This document shows, piece after piece, positions 18,135 through 27,428 of a stretch of DNA of 64,000 nucleotides; within the stretch, counting starts at the first letter, position 1, and the number at the start of each line of letters is the position of its first letter. The stretch is from an uncultured Clostridia bacterium (GTDB taxonomy: Bacteria; Bacillota; Clostridia; TANB77; CAG-508): contig CANRGT010000005.1 in NCBI GenBank assembly GCA_947630185.1, positions 1 to 64,000 of the forward strand. Direction: 5' to 3'. The notes under the pieces were generated by a model, which was not told the origin of the DNA, did not search any database, and was given only the letters and a program-made list of their open reading frames with translations. A program made the position numbers and the translations under genes.

Positions 18135-20987
18135 ATGTGGCATACTCTAGATGTAAAAGCAGTAGAAAGGAAAATGAAAACTAATTTAAGTTATGGACTT
18201 AATTCAAAAGAGGTAGAAATAAGAAAACAAAAATATGGCTTAAATCAGTTAGAAGAAAAAAAGAAAGAATCTATAATAATTAGATTTTTAAAACAATTTC
18301 AAGATTTCATGATAATTATTCTAATCATAGCATCAATAGTATCAGCAGTAATTTCTAAAATTCAGGGAACTAATGACTACTTTGACTCAATCATAATTAT
18401 TGCAATAGTAGTGTTTAATGCGATTATGGGGCTTATACAAGAAGCAAAGGCAGAAAAATCAATAGAGGCACTTAAAAAAATGTCTGCACCTACTTGTAAG
18501 GTGAAAAGAGATGGAAAAATACTTGTAATAAAAAGTGAAGAAGTATTACCGGGTGATATTGTAATTTTAGAGGCTGGAAATTATGTGCCAGCAGATGGAA
18601 GGTTAATAGAAACATCAAATTTAAAAGTAGAAGAATCAAGCTTAACTGGTGAAACAGTGCCGGTTTTAAAGGATGCTAATGTAATACTACAAGATAAAAC
18701 TGTATTAGGAGATATGGTAAATATGGTATTTGCTACAACAATAGTAGCAAACGGACATGGGGAAATGCTTGTAACAGAAACAGGAATGAACACAAAAGTT
18801 GGTAAAATTGCCAAAATGATACTTACAAATGAAGATAAAGAAACCCCAATTCAAAAGAAATTAGGACAAGTAGGAAAAACTCTAGGAATAGCTTGTTTAG
18901 TAATCTGCTTTTTAATTTTTGTTATAGGTCTTATGAAAAAAATTGAGCCAATAGAAATGTTTATGACTTCAGTAGGACTAGCAGTTGCAGCAATTCCAGA
19001 AGGCTTACCTGCAATAGTTACTATAATGCTTTCTATTGGTGTTACAAAAATGGCTAAGAAAAATAGCATAATTCGTAAGCTTCCAGCAGTCGAAACTTTA
19101 GGAAGCAGTAGTGTAATTTGTTCAGATAAAACAGGAACGCTAACTCAAAACAAAATGCAAGTAACAAAAATAGTAGGAATTGGAGACAAAATAACCAATA
19201 GTGAAATTACAAATAACAAAAGTATAAATATTGGAAGAACAAATGAAGAAAATATAAATGAAAAAATAACAAATAATGATTTTAACAAATGGATTTTAGG
19301 ACTAGCTACAATGTGTACAGATGTAGATGTTTTTACCGAAAATGGCAAAACACAAGTAAATGGAGAACCAACTGAAGTAGCTATTGTAAATAAAGCTTTA
19401 GAAGTAGGTCAAAATAAGCAAGAACTATATAACCAAATGAGACGAATAGCAGATATTCCATTTGATTCTAATAGAAAAATGATGACTACAATTCACAAAA
19501 TTCCTAATGGATATAGAATTATAAGCAAAGGTGCACCAGATGTGCTTTTGAAGAAATGTAAATACGTTTATCAAGGTACAGAAAATACATATAGCAAAAC
19601 AAATTTTAATACAAGTGAAATTTCAAATATAAGTAATTTTGCCTTTGACAACAAAACAATATTTGACAATATAACAAATCACAATGTAACCGAGCTTACA
19701 AGTAGAACAATTGAGCAAATAGAAAATCAAAACTTGCAAATGGCAGAAAAAGCACTAAGGGTACTTGCTATTGCGTATGTAGATGTTAAAGAACTTCCAA
19801 ACAAAATAGAAAGTAGCACTATTGAGAAAAATTTAGTATTTGTAGGGTTAATTGGAATGATAGACCCACCAAGAGAAGGTGTAAAAGAAGCAGTGGCTAC
19901 ATGTAAAAAAGCAGGAATAAAAACTGTAATGATTACAGGAGACCATGTTGCAACAGCAACGGCAATAGCAAAAGAGCTAGGAATATTAAATGAAGGAGAG
20001 TTAAGCATTACAGGAGAAGAACTAGATAATATTCCAGATGCAGTGTTAAAAAAGAACATTATGAAATATTCTGTATTTGCAAGAGTTACACCTGAACACA
20101 AAGTAAGAATTGTAAATAGTTATCAAAGTACAGGGGCAGTAGTTGCAATGACAGGAGATGGAGTAAACGATGCACCAGCATTAAAACAAGCAAACATTGG
20201 TGTAGCAATGGGGCAAAATGGCACAGACGTTGCAAAAAATGCTGCAGATATGGTGCTTACAGATGATAATTTTGTAACTATTGTAGAAGCGGTAAAACAA
20301 GGAAGGAACATTTTTGATAACATAAGAAAAGCCGTACATTTTCTAATTGCAACCAACATTGGCGAAATAGTCACCATATTTTTAGGATTACTGCTTGGCT
20401 TAAAATCACCACTACTTGCAATTCAGCTTTTATGGGTAAATTTAGTAACGGATTCACTTCCAGCTATTGCCTTAGGTTTAGAAAAGCCAGATGCAGATAT
20501 AATGAATAGAAAGCCACAAGATAGTAAAAAAGGAATTTTTTCAGATGGTTTATGGGGAAAAATTTTTGTAGAAGGCTCAATGATTGGAATTTTAACATTA
20601 CTTGCATTTAGCATAGGAAATCATTTTTACAATATAGATGTTGCAAGAACTATGGCATTTTTATCATTAGGGCTTCTAGAATTAGTACATAGTTTTAACA
20701 TTAAAAGTGATGAGTCGATATTTAAAGTTGGAATTCTAGAAAATAAATATTTAGTAGGTGCGTTTGTGTTAGGAGCTATTTTACAGACCATTGTAGTTTT
20801 AATTCCACCAGTAGCAAGCTTATTTAAATTAGTACCATTAACTGGAATTCAATGGCTATACACAATTGGAATTTCAATTATTCCATTAGTATTAATGGAA
20901 ATGCAGAAAAAACTTAATGAAATTAGATTTGGAAAAGTAATATATCAAAAAAAGGAAATACTATTTAATGAAGAACAAGGACAATAG
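18135..20987 (+). CDS. P-type cation ATPase, probable Ca2+ pump (type IIA/IIB)
   Basis: 950 residues. The N-terminal cation ATPase domain comes first, then the actuator motif SLTGETVPV, M4 motif AAIPEGLPA, phosphorylation loop SDKTGTLTQNKM, KGAPDVLL nucleotide-binding motif, hinge TGDGVNDAPALKQA, and a C-terminal block of about six helices with LLWVNLVTDSLPAIALG. These match bacterial SERCA/PMCA-like pumps that export Ca2+ using ATP. The N-domain contains two Asn-rich insertions (around 355-385 and 490-530), probably surface loops. RBS AAAGGAGG. It stands alone with a hypothetical gene behind it. Confidence 0.92.
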   Translation: MWHTLDVKAVERKMKTNLSYGLNSKEVEIRKQKYGLNQLEEKKKESIIIRFLKQFQDFMIIILIIASIVSAVISKIQGTNDYFDSIIIIAIVVFNAIMGLIQEAKAEKSIEALKKMSAPTCKVKRDGKILVIKSEEVLPGDIVILEAGNYVPADGRLIETSNLKVEESSLTGETVPVLKDANVILQDKTVLGDMVNMVFATTIVANGHGEMLVTETGMNTKVGKIAKMILTNEDKETPIQKKLGQVGKTLGIACLVICFLIFVIGLMKKIEPIEMFMTSVGLAVAAIPEGLPAIVTIMLSIGVTKMAKKNSIIRKLPAVETLGSSSVICSDKTGTLTQNKMQVTKIVGIGDKITNSEITNNKSINIGRTNEENINEKITNNDFNKWILGLATMCTDVDVFTENGKTQVNGEPTEVAIVNKALEVGQNKQELYNQMRRIADIPFDSNRKMMTTIHKIPNGYRIISKGAPDVLLKKCKYVYQGTENTYSKTNFNTSEISNISNFAFDNKTIFDNITNHNVTELTSRTIEQIENQNLQMAEKALRVLAIAYVDVKELPNKIESSTIEKNLVFVGLIGMIDPPREGVKEAVATCKKAGIKTVMITGDHVATATAIAKELGILNEGELSITGEELDNIPDAVLKKNIMKYSVFARVTPEHKVRIVNSYQSTGAVVAMTGDGVNDAPALKQANIGVAMGQNGTDVAKNAADMVLTDDNFVTIVEAVKQGRNIFDNIRKAVHFLIATNIGEIVTIFLGLLLGLKSPLLAIQLLWVNLVTDSLPAIALGLEKPDADIMNRKPQDSKKGIFSDGLWGKIFVEGSMIGILTLLAFSIGNHFYNIDVARTMAFLSLGLLELVHSFNIKSDESIFKVGILENKYLVGAFVLGAILQTIVVLIPPVASLFKLVPLTGIQWLYTIGISIIPLVLMEMQKKLNEIRFGKVIYQKKEILFNEEQGQ

Positions 20988-21093
20988 TTGAAAAAAGAAA
21001 AAAATTATGATATTATATTTACATAATGTTATTGGGATTTGTGAAATTATTTTTTCACAAATACAAAATAAGTCTACTAAAAGGAGAATTGAC

Positions 21094-21780
21094 ATGTATA
21101 AAAAATTAACATTTAAGGTACATAACAATAGTAAAGCAAATGTAACTGATTTAATTAAAGAAGTAAATGGAATTGCTCATCGGATTCGAATCAACTTAGA
21201 AAAAAATCTAATAACATTTGAAAATATAGAAAACTTTATGTTTGATAATGTTATAGAAGCAGTTGAAAAACATTACACTATCTTAAGCATCGATATTGAT
21301 AACACTGATAACGCAATTACTGAAACAGCACAAAACTTGCAAGAAATTGATATGCAACATCAAGCTAAATCTAAAAATATAGAGCTTTATGTTGAAGATG
21401 TTGTGGAGAGTAATTATAGTCAGCGTTTGAATGAAGAAACAGCTATTGTAGAAATTATTGGTGATGCTTTATCTAAGTTAAATAAAGTTCAAAATCCAGA
21501 AGACCAGATTGCTAGTTTCTTAACTGACATTGGTATGCCAGTTACTAACAAAGTGCTTACAACGTCATTTATCATTGCTTGCAATATCAAAAAAATCAAT
21601 TATGAAAATGTCCTTCTTGAACTGAAAAAGAAATATCCGAATATAGGAGAAAAAATTATAAAGGCAAGTTTAAGAGAGGAATTTAAAAATTGGTTGAAGC
21701 AATATCCTGCATTAAGCAAAAAGTATCCGAAAATTTCTATTATGACTTTATTAAAAGTATTTGCAAAGGAATTTAAATGA
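21094..21780 (+). CDS. Hypothetical protein with possible HMA-like N-terminal domain
   Basis: 228 residues from ATG 21094, which has AAGGAG 7 nt upstream; an upstream in-frame ATG at 21007 has none. Residues 1-70 (MYKKLTFKVHNNSKANVTDL...VEKHYTILSIDID) have the beta-alpha-beta-beta-alpha-beta look of a ferredoxin-like/heavy-metal-associated fold but no CxxC. The rest is mixed alpha and ends in a basic helix. It lies about 100 bp after the Ca2+ ATPase on the same strand. Function not recognised. Confidence 0.6.
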   Translation: MYKKLTFKVHNNSKANVTDLIKEVNGIAHRIRINLEKNLITFENIENFMFDNVIEAVEKHYTILSIDIDNTDNAITETAQNLQEIDMQHQAKSKNIELYVEDVVESNYSQRLNEETAIVEIIGDALSKLNKVQNPEDQIASFLTDIGMPVTNKVLTTSFIIACNIKKINYENVLLELKKKYPNIGEKIIKASLREEFKNWLKQYPALSKKYPKISIMTLLKVFAKEFK

Positions 21781-21806
21781 AAGCATTATTTTTGAAGTAA
21801 GACTTT

Positions 21807-21840
21807 TCTGGGGAAGAATATATTCTTCTTCAGATTTTTT
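21807..21840 (+). terminator. Terminator hairpin
   Basis: TCTGGGGAAGAATA (21807-21820) pairs with TATTCTTCTTCAGA (one G-T pair) and is followed by TTTTTT. Confidence 0.75.
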
Positions 21841-21952
21841 AAGACCAATTTTTTATTTGCTTAATGTAAAAAAATAATTCCAAATATTTGATTTTCCACA
21901 AGACAAAAACCCCGTCCCAACGTCTTAAAAATAAATCCTTGAATAAACTCAT

Positions 21953-21981
21953 TTGACATTACATAAAATATGTAGTATAAT
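21953..21981 (+). promoter_or_regulatory. Consensus SigA promoter of the M23 peptidase gene
   Basis: TTGACA (21953-21958), exactly 17 bp, TATAAT (21976-21981): a perfect consensus match. The expected start near 21988 means the ATG at 21987 cannot be used from this promoter with a leader. Confidence 0.8.
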
Positions 21982-22010
21982 AGAAGATGTCGTGCAACAA
22001 AAAAAGGAGA

Positions 22011-22973
22011 GTGAAGTTTATTTTAAATAAACAAATTAAGTTTTGCACAAAAGAAATTTTTAAATGGATAAACATAATTGCAATAGCATTAATAGCTATA
22101 ATGACATTAGTTTTAATAAAATATAAACTAGTATATAATGTTATAGTAGAAGACGAACAAATAGGATATATAGAAAATGTAAAACAATTTGAAAAAGACT
22201 TAGAAGAAAATATAAAACAAGAAGAAGGCGAAAGCTTAGAATTTATAGATATAAAATGTGATGTACAATATAAATTAACATTTATAGATAGAAAAAAAGA
22301 TATGGATGAAGAAAAAGTAGCATCAAGAATAAAAGAAGATGCAGAGCTTACTTACAAATATTATGCAGTTACAGTAAATAAAGAGCAAAAATCCATAGTA
22401 AATTCATTAGATGAAGCAGAAAAATTAGTTGCCGAGCTAAAAGAAAAGCATAAAACAAGTATGAATAATGCTAATGTTGAAATAAATCAGATATATACAA
22501 CTGAAAAAGATAAAGATGTGGAAACTATTAAAGTTGCTAAAAAAGAAATAGAAAATGAGCTAGAAAAAATAGAAGATGCTTCAGTTAATGGTATTTACTT
22601 AAGTCAAAAGCCAATCAGTGGTTTTATTACATCAAGATTTGGTGAAAGAGAAAGCATCCGTAGCCATGCACACACAGGTCTAGATATAGCAGCACCTTAT
22701 GGTACTAAAATTAAAGCTGCAGCAAGTGGAACTGTTACATGGTCTGGAGATAGAGGAAGCTATGGTAATTTAATTATTGTAGATTGTGGAAATGGTGTAC
22801 AGATTTATTACGGACATTGTAGCAAGCTTATAGCAAAAGTAGGAGATAAAGTAGAGGCAGGAGATATTATAGCACAAGTTGGTTCAACAGGTAACTCAAC
22901 AGGTAACCACTTACACTTTGAAATAAGAGTAAATGGTGTGCAAGTAAACCCACAAAGATATATATATAATTAA
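22011..22973 (+). CDS. Membrane-anchored M23 (LytM/DD-endopeptidase) peptidase
   Basis: About 320 residues. One N-terminal transmembrane helix (WINIIAIALIAIMTLVLI) is followed by a coiled/alpha region with a G5- or LysM-unlike linker, then the M23 domain from about 205. That domain has HTGLDIAAPYGTKIKAA (first His and Asp ligands), YGHCSKL and GNHLHFEIRVNG (HxH). It cleaves peptidoglycan cross-bridges or acts as an amidase activator. The start is uncertain: GTG 22011 is very close to AGGAG (22005-22009), and ATG 21987 overlaps the expected transcription start. A terminator follows directly. Confidence 0.85.
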   Translation: MKFILNKQIKFCTKEIFKWINIIAIALIAIMTLVLIKYKLVYNVIVEDEQIGYIENVKQFEKDLEENIKQEEGESLEFIDIKCDVQYKLTFIDRKKDMDEEKVASRIKEDAELTYKYYAVTVNKEQKSIVNSLDEAEKLVAELKEKHKTSMNNANVEINQIYTTEKDKDVETIKVAKKEIENELEKIEDASVNGIYLSQKPISGFITSRFGERESIRSHAHTGLDIAAPYGTKIKAAASGTVTWSGDRGSYGNLIIVDCGNGVQIYYGHCSKLIAKVGDKVEAGDIIAQVGSTGNSTGNHLHFEIRVNGVQVNPQRYIYN

Positions 22974-22975
22974 AA

Positions 22976-23015
22976 AATAGTAGTTGATATTACTGAAATA
23001 TCAACTACTATTTTG
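22976..23015 (+). terminator. Terminator of the M23 peptidase gene
   Basis: TAGTAGTTGATA (22978-22989) pairs with TATCAACTACTA (22999-23010), followed by TTTTG. Confidence 0.85.
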
Positions 23016-23164
23016 CATAACAATAAACTTTTTATATAGTTTTCTAATTTGTTACATTGAAGACACAAAAAGGACAAAAACTATTGGTATATTATAAATG
23101 TAGTTAATAATTAGTTACTCCATTATTGACTACAAATTAGTAAAACATCCCCTTTTATTTTTTT

Positions 23165-23195
23165 AAAAGTAGCCAAGAGATAATGGCTACTTTTT
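23165..23195 (+). terminator. Hairpin terminator in the M23-htrA spacer
   Basis: AAAAGTAGCCA pairs with TGGCTACTTTTT around an 8-nt loop. It has a T run on the plus side and is an additional barrier between convergent genes. Confidence 0.65.
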
Positions 23196-23211
23196 AATTT
23201 AATAAATGTGT

Positions 23212-23243
23212 AAAAGAGACGGATAAAAATACCGTCTCTTTAT
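23212..23243. terminator. Bidirectional terminator of the htrA gene
   Basis: TAAAGAGACGG and CCGTCTCTTTA-type arms (about 23212-23223 and 23232-23242) are flanked by A and T runs. It lies 30 bp beyond the minus-strand protease stop. Confidence 0.75.
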
Positions 23244-23271
23244 TTTGAATTAAAAATCATATAAAAATTTA

Positions 23272-24783
23272 CTAAGGTTGTTCTTGAAGTGTAACTGTAA
23301 TATCTTTTTCTTTTCCATCACGATAAACTTTTAAAGTCATTGTATCGCCAATTTTCTTTGCATTCTTAATTTCATTTATCTCGTCCATGTTTTTAACTTT
23401 CTTTCCATCAGCTTCTATAATAATATCTCCAACTTTTAATTCAGCCTTTTGAGCAGCAGAGAAGTCCTCGACAACTTGAACATAAACACCAACACTAGAA
23501 ACTAAATTATATCTTTTTGCCAAATCATCATTTAAATCTATACCACTAATTCCAATATATGGTCTTTTAACTTTATTATATTCAATTAATTGTTCATAAA
23601 TTTCTTTAGTAGAATCGATAGGAATAGCAAATCCAACACCTTCCACATCATCTCCTGCAAGTTTAAGAGTATTAACACCAATTACTTGCCCTTTACTATT
23701 AACTAATGCACCGCCACTATTACCAGCATTTATAGCAGCATCTGTTTGAATAGCAACATATTTATTACCATCAGAATCAGTTACTTCTCTATTTACTGCA
23801 CTAATAATACCAGCTGTTACACTATTATCTAATCCAAGAGGGCTACCAATTGCCATTGCAAATTCTCCAACTTGAACAGAAGAAGAATTACCAAGTTCAG
23901 CAGCATTTAAGCCATCTTTATCGATTTTTATAACAGCTAAATCAGTTTGACTATCAGTTCCAACAATAGTTCCTTCATACTCAGTTCCATCATATAATTT
24001 TACAGTTACTTTACTTGCTTCACCAATTTCGTAAAAATAATTGCTAGAAGAACTTGAAGAATTAACAACATGATTGTTAGTTAAAATGTAACCATCTTCA
24101 CTAATAATAATTCCAGAACCTTTAGCAGTACCAGTAGTAGGAACTCTGCTAAAAATAGAATTTACAGAATACTCGACTGTAATTGCAACAATAGAAGGTT
24201 GAACCTTTTTGGCAACAGCTGTTGCTGTATCGGAATAACCTTGAAGTGAAATAAGTTGAGTATTAAGATCTATGAAATTATTACTATTATTAGTTTCGCC
24301 AGAAGGTGAGCTAGTATCTGGTGCTGTGATAAGTTGTCTTACAATAGCTTGCTTAATTGGTGTAACAGTTAAACATACACCTGCTATAATAACAGTACCA
24401 AGCATTCCACAAAAGAAAGGTAATACTACAGTTTTTCCAAAACCGGCTTTATTTGTTTTTTGTTTTTTACTAGCTTCAAACGTTTTATATGAATTCCTTT
24501 CTTCACTAGGTTTTGCAACATTTTGAAAAGTATTACTTCCTTCGCCTGGCTTTGTAATATTTTGAAAACTATTGCTTCCTTCATTTGGCCTTATAATGTT
24601 TTCAAAATTACTGTTTCCTTCACTAGGCTTTGTAATGTTTTGAAAAGCATTTACTCCTTCGTTTGGTCTTATAATGTTTTCAAAATTACTGCTTCCTTCA
24701 CTAGGCTTTGTAACATTTTCAAAAACCTTACTTTCTTCACTAGAATTTGTAACATTTTTAAAATCATCTTCATTATTTTCCAT
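23272..24783 (-). CDS. HtrA/DegP-type serine protease with PDZ domain and N-terminal repeats
   Basis: 503 residues. Residues about 10-98 are a cytoplasmic stretch of 13-residue repeats alternating (T/R)KPSEG..N-FEN and IRPNEG..FQN. One transmembrane helix follows (VVLPFFCGMLGTVIIAGVCL), then an S1C protease domain with the triad in TNNHVV, TDLAVIKID and NAGNSGGAL, and a C-terminal PDZ (about 405-495, KRPYIGISGIDL to VTLQEQP). It handles misfolded proteins outside the membrane. RBS GGAGGTAAA. The repeats are unusual for this family and their DNA is a 39-bp tandem array. Confidence 0.92.
   Translation of the reverse strand: MENNEDDFKNVTNSSEESKVFENVTKPSEGSSNFENIIRPNEGVNAFQNITKPSEGNSNFENIIRPNEGSNSFQNITKPGEGSNTFQNVAKPSEERNSYKTFEASKKQKTNKAGFGKTVVLPFFCGMLGTVIIAGVCLTVTPIKQAIVRQLITAPDTSSPSGETNNSNNFIDLNTQLISLQGYSDTATAVAKKVQPSIVAITVEYSVNSIFSRVPTTGTAKGSGIIISEDGYILTNNHVVNSSSSSSNYFYEIGEASKVTVKLYDGTEYEGTIVGTDSQTDLAVIKIDKDGLNAAELGNSSSVQVGEFAMAIGSPLGLDNSVTAGIISAVNREVTDSDGNKYVAIQTDAAINAGNSGGALVNSKGQVIGVNTLKLAGDDVEGVGFAIPIDSTKEIYEQLIEYNKVKRPYIGISGIDLNDDLAKRYNLVSSVGVYVQVVEDFSAAQKAELKVGDIIIEADGKKVKNMDEINEIKNAKKIGDTMTLKVYRDGKEKDITVTLQEQP
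24489..24756 (-). repeat. 39-bp tandem repeat array inside htrA
   Basis: Six to seven units encode 13 residues each, alternating two types (FENIIRPNEG... and FQNITKPSEG...). Units are nearly the same at the DNA level (for example TTTGGCCTTATAATG and TTTGGTCTTATAATG on the plus strand), so length variation by recombination is possible. Confidence 0.75.
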
Positions 24784-25075
24784 GAATATTTACCTCCAAA
24801 TTTCATTAATATGATAACCTAAAACAATTATATAATACAATAGGTTTGTGAAAAAAATGTGAAGTTTTTGTATCAAATTTGCAGTTTTTATATTAATGTG
24901 ATATAGTATATACATATTTTTAAGAAGTAAATATATATAATGAAAATGTAGAAATAAATAGAGAAAGGAGAGAGACATCTTAAAAAATTATAGAAGTAAA
25001 TGAAAAATTACTGTAATTATAAAATAACAAAACTTCCTATAATATATTTTTTTGATGTACTCTAAAAAATAAAGA

Positions 25076-25573
25076 ATGAAAAAAGAAAAAGGAATGACAT
25101 TAGTTACTACAGCAGTTTTTGTAGTTGTTATCGCAGCATTAGTATTTGCAGTGGTGTATTATGCTAGAATAGAATATGCAAAATCAAGCCTAGAAGATTT
25201 AAAAACAGATATATTATTAGTTCAAGCAAAGGTAAAAACAATAGCAGGAGAATATACTTTAGAAAAGAAGGATGAAGTACTTAAAGGAACTAAAATAGCA
25301 GAACTTAAAGATGACCCTGCAATTAGCAATTTGATAGAAAATGAACAAATAAAAATAGATGATAAAGAAAAGAAATATTATGTTTTAAATAAGGAAAATT
25401 TAGATGAATTACAATTAGAAAATGTAATATTAGAAGAAAATAATTATTATGTTGTAGATTATAATAACTATGAAGTTTACTATACTAAAGGATTTTTATA
25501 TTCTGATGGAGAAACTTATTATAAATTAACAGAAATAGAAAACTTAGCTATTGATGAAGAAGCAAAAGAATAA
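25076..25573 (+). CDS. Pseudopilin-like membrane protein
   Basis: 165 residues. The N-terminus MKKEKG followed by MTLVTTAVFVVVIAALVFAVVYY looks like a short prepilin leader ending in Gly and the hydrophobic pilin helix, without the usual Glu at +5, as in the protein at 9667. The rest is acidic and alpha/beta with many Tyr near the C-terminus (NNYYVVDYNNYEVYYTKG). No clear RBS lies before ATG (AATAAAGA only), so the start is less certain. It may be a minor pilin or an exported protein; function unknown. It lies upstream of rnhB. Confidence 0.55.
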   Translation: MKKEKGMTLVTTAVFVVVIAALVFAVVYYARIEYAKSSLEDLKTDILLVQAKVKTIAGEYTLEKKDEVLKGTKIAELKDDPAISNLIENEQIKIDDKEKKYYVLNKENLDELQLENVILEENNYYVVDYNNYEVYYTKGFLYSDGETYYKLTEIENLAIDEEAKE

Positions 25574-25761
25574 ACTGGTAAATAGAAAATATAAAATATG
25601 AAATAGTGAAAATATATGAATCTAAAGCCTATAAGTTTCACATAGCTAAAAATCTAATGCTAACAAAAGTATTATTTTCATAAATTAAGAACTGAAATGA
25701 AAACAAAATCACAAAAGAGGAAGCCAAAAAGGGTAGCTAAAAAACAAAAAAGGAAGAAAAA

Positions 25762-26412
25762 ATGAAAGAAAAAGAATTAGAAAGACTAACAAACTTAAAA
25801 AAAGAAGAAAATGAATTTTATAAAAAAGGAATAAAATTAATTGCAGGAATAGATGAAGCAGGAAGAGGACCACTTGCAGGTCCAGTAGTTGTTGCATGTT
25901 GTATAATGCCAGAAAGCTCTATGATAGAAGGAGTAAACGATTCAAAAAAAGTATCAGAAAAGAAAAGAGAAAAATTATATGACTTAATTATAGAAGAAGC
26001 TATTAGTTATGGAGTAGGAATAATAGGGCAAAACGAAATAGATGAAATAAACATATTACAAGCAACCAAAAAAGGCTTAAATATAGCAATAAAAGAAACA
26101 GAGCAAATGTTAAATAAAAAAAGCTTACCAAAGCCAGAAGTAATTTTAGTAGATGCACTTACAAAAATAGATACTGATGGGATACCATATAAATCAATTA
26201 TTCATGGAGATGCAATTAGCTATTCAATTGCATGTGCATCAATAATTGCAAAAGTTACAAGGGATAGAATAATGAGACAATGGGATGAAGTTTACCCACA
26301 ATATGGATTTATAAAACATAAAGGTTATGGAACAAGTAGCCATATACAAGCAATTAAAGAATACGGGCCATGCCCATTACATAGAAAAAGTTTTATAAAG
26401 AATTTTATATAG
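25762..26412 (+). CDS. rnhB: Ribonuclease HII
   Basis: 216 residues. The RNase HII core begins AGIDEAGRGPLAGPVVVA with the acidic pair, followed by VNDSKKVSEKKRE, LVDALTK and IAKVTRDRIM, and ends with GYGTSSHIQAIKEYGPCPLHRKSF. It removes ribonucleotides and RNA primers from RNA-DNA hybrids. An Arg/Lys-rich 30-residue N-terminal extension precedes the core; AGGAAG lies 7 nt before the ATG. The gene stands between a pseudopilin and a terminator. Confidence 0.94.
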   Translation: MKEKELERLTNLKKEENEFYKKGIKLIAGIDEAGRGPLAGPVVVACCIMPESSMIEGVNDSKKVSEKKREKLYDLIIEEAISYGVGIIGQNEIDEINILQATKKGLNIAIKETEQMLNKKSLPKPEVILVDALTKIDTDGIPYKSIIHGDAISYSIACASIIAKVTRDRIMRQWDEVYPQYGFIKHKGYGTSSHIQAIKEYGPCPLHRKSFIKNFI

Positions 26413-26490
26413 AAAATTTATAAATGTAAAAATTTTATATTTAGTTATATTAATTATCTATGATAAAATGAAATTTAAAATTATAAATAG

Positions 26491-26531
26491 AAAAAACAGA
26501 CTGTACACATTTAGTACAGTCTGTTTTTTAA
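26491..26531. terminator. Bidirectional terminator after rnhB
   Basis: AAAAAACAGACTGTAC (26491-26506) pairs perfectly with GTACAGTCTGTTTTTT around a 7-nt loop; it serves rnhB and the convergent zinc-ribbon gene. Confidence 0.9.
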
Positions 26532-26547
26532 AAAATATGAAATAAGC

Positions 26548-26808
26548 CTAGCCAAGTTTTGTTTGATTAATTTGTTTTGCAAAATCAGCAAATTGTTCTT
26601 GAGCTAAGAAACGATTTAAATTCCTATATGTAATTCCTGTAGAAGAAATAACATTATCCATGTTATAAGTTCCAACTATATTTGCATTTTCTTCAATGTA
26701 ATTTTTTAATTTATTAATTTCCATTTGGTCCTTTGCCTCACAGTTTGGACACACTAAATTATCTGAAATAAAAAAACTACCACAACGACTACATTTATTA
26801 AAATTCAT
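26548..26808 (-). CDS. Small zinc-ribbon protein of unknown function
   Basis: 86 residues. Two CxxC pairs (CSRCG and CPNCE) at residues 6-9 and 20-23 form a zinc ribbon. A helical segment (EINKLKNYIEENANIVG) follows, then a region resembling a short winged-helix (SSTGITYRNLNRFLAQEQF). RBS GGAGGTTTTTAGTT. Similar small proteins occur near flagellar genes in Bacillota as putative regulators, but no such genes are nearby here. It is divergent from mraZ. Confidence 0.65.
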   Translation of the reverse strand: MNFNKCSRCGSFFISDNLVCPNCEAKDQMEINKLKNYIEENANIVGTYNMDNVISSTGITYRNLNRFLAQEQFADFAKQINQTKLG

Positions 26809-26908
26809 AACTAAAAACCTCCACAGAAAATTAACTAAAAAAAGTATATCATAAACAAATAAAAAATGGTATAAAAAATAAAAAAAATAAAAAAATTTTA
26901 AAAAAGAC

Positions 26909-26937
26909 TTGCTATTTATAAAATGTTATATTAAAAT
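26909..26937 (+). promoter_or_regulatory. Candidate promoter of the mraZ-dcw cluster
   Basis: TTGCTA (26909-26914), 17 bp, TAAAAT (26932-26937). The predicted start near 26944 falls just before the GTGG boxes. Confidence 0.6.
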
Positions 26938-26946
26938 GTAATCGAA

Positions 26947-26970
26947 GTGGAACAAAGTGGTGAAAAGTGG
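26947..26970 (+). promoter_or_regulatory. Three MraZ-type operator boxes
   Basis: GTGG occurs at 26947, 26957 and 26967, exactly 10 bp apart (GAAGTGG, CAAAGTGG, AAAAGTGG contexts). MraZ is known to bind direct repeats of this kind with 10-bp spacing upstream of its own gene, so this is likely its autoregulatory site at the +1 region. Confidence 0.75.
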
Positions 26971-26996
26971 AACGAAATGTTAGCGAGGTGAGAAAA

Positions 26997-27428
26997 GTGT
27001 TAATTGGTGAATATGAGCATTCTCTAGATGTTAAAGGTAGAATGATATTACCTGCTAAAATCAGAGAAGACATGGGAGAAAAATTTATAATCACCAAAGG
27101 ACTAGACGGATGTTTATTTGGCTTTTCTCAAACTGAATGGACTAACTTTGAAGAAAAACTAAAAACTTTACCACTTACTAACAAAAATGCAAGAGATTTC
27201 GTAAGATTTTTCTTATCAGGTGCTATAGAATGTGAAATTGATAAACAAGGAAGATTTTTAATAGCATCAAACTTAAGGGAATATAGTTCTTTAGAAAAAG
27301 ATGCAGTAATAATTGGCGTTGGAACTAGAATTGAAATTTGGAATAAAGAAAAATGGAAATCTTACAATAGTAGTGAAAATATTTCAGCTGATGAAATTGC
27401 AGAAAATATGACAATGCTTGGAATATAA
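26997..27428 (+). CDS. mraZ: Transcriptional regulator MraZ
   Basis: 143 residues from GTG 26997; GAGGTGAG lies about 5-12 nt upstream and the resulting [24 protein letters not shown] is the standard MraZ start. The earlier ATG at 26967 lies inside the third operator box. Two SpoVT/AbrB-like half domains carry the DxKGR and DKQGRFLI motifs. MraZ represses the dcw cluster. A 600-bp spacer separates it from rsmH, much longer than usual. Confidence 0.94.
   Translation: MLIGEYEHSLDVKGRMILPAKIREDMGEKFIITKGLDGCLFGFSQTEWTNFEEKLKTLPLTNKNARDFVRFFLSGAIECEIDKQGRFLIASNLREYSSLEKDAVIIGVGTRIEIWNKEKWKSYNSSENISADEIAENMTMLGI

Noticed and set aside
24489..24756. CRISPR-like array
   Set aside because: The 39-bp periodic units are in frame inside the HtrA gene and encode a protein repeat; there are no unique spacers or cas genes.
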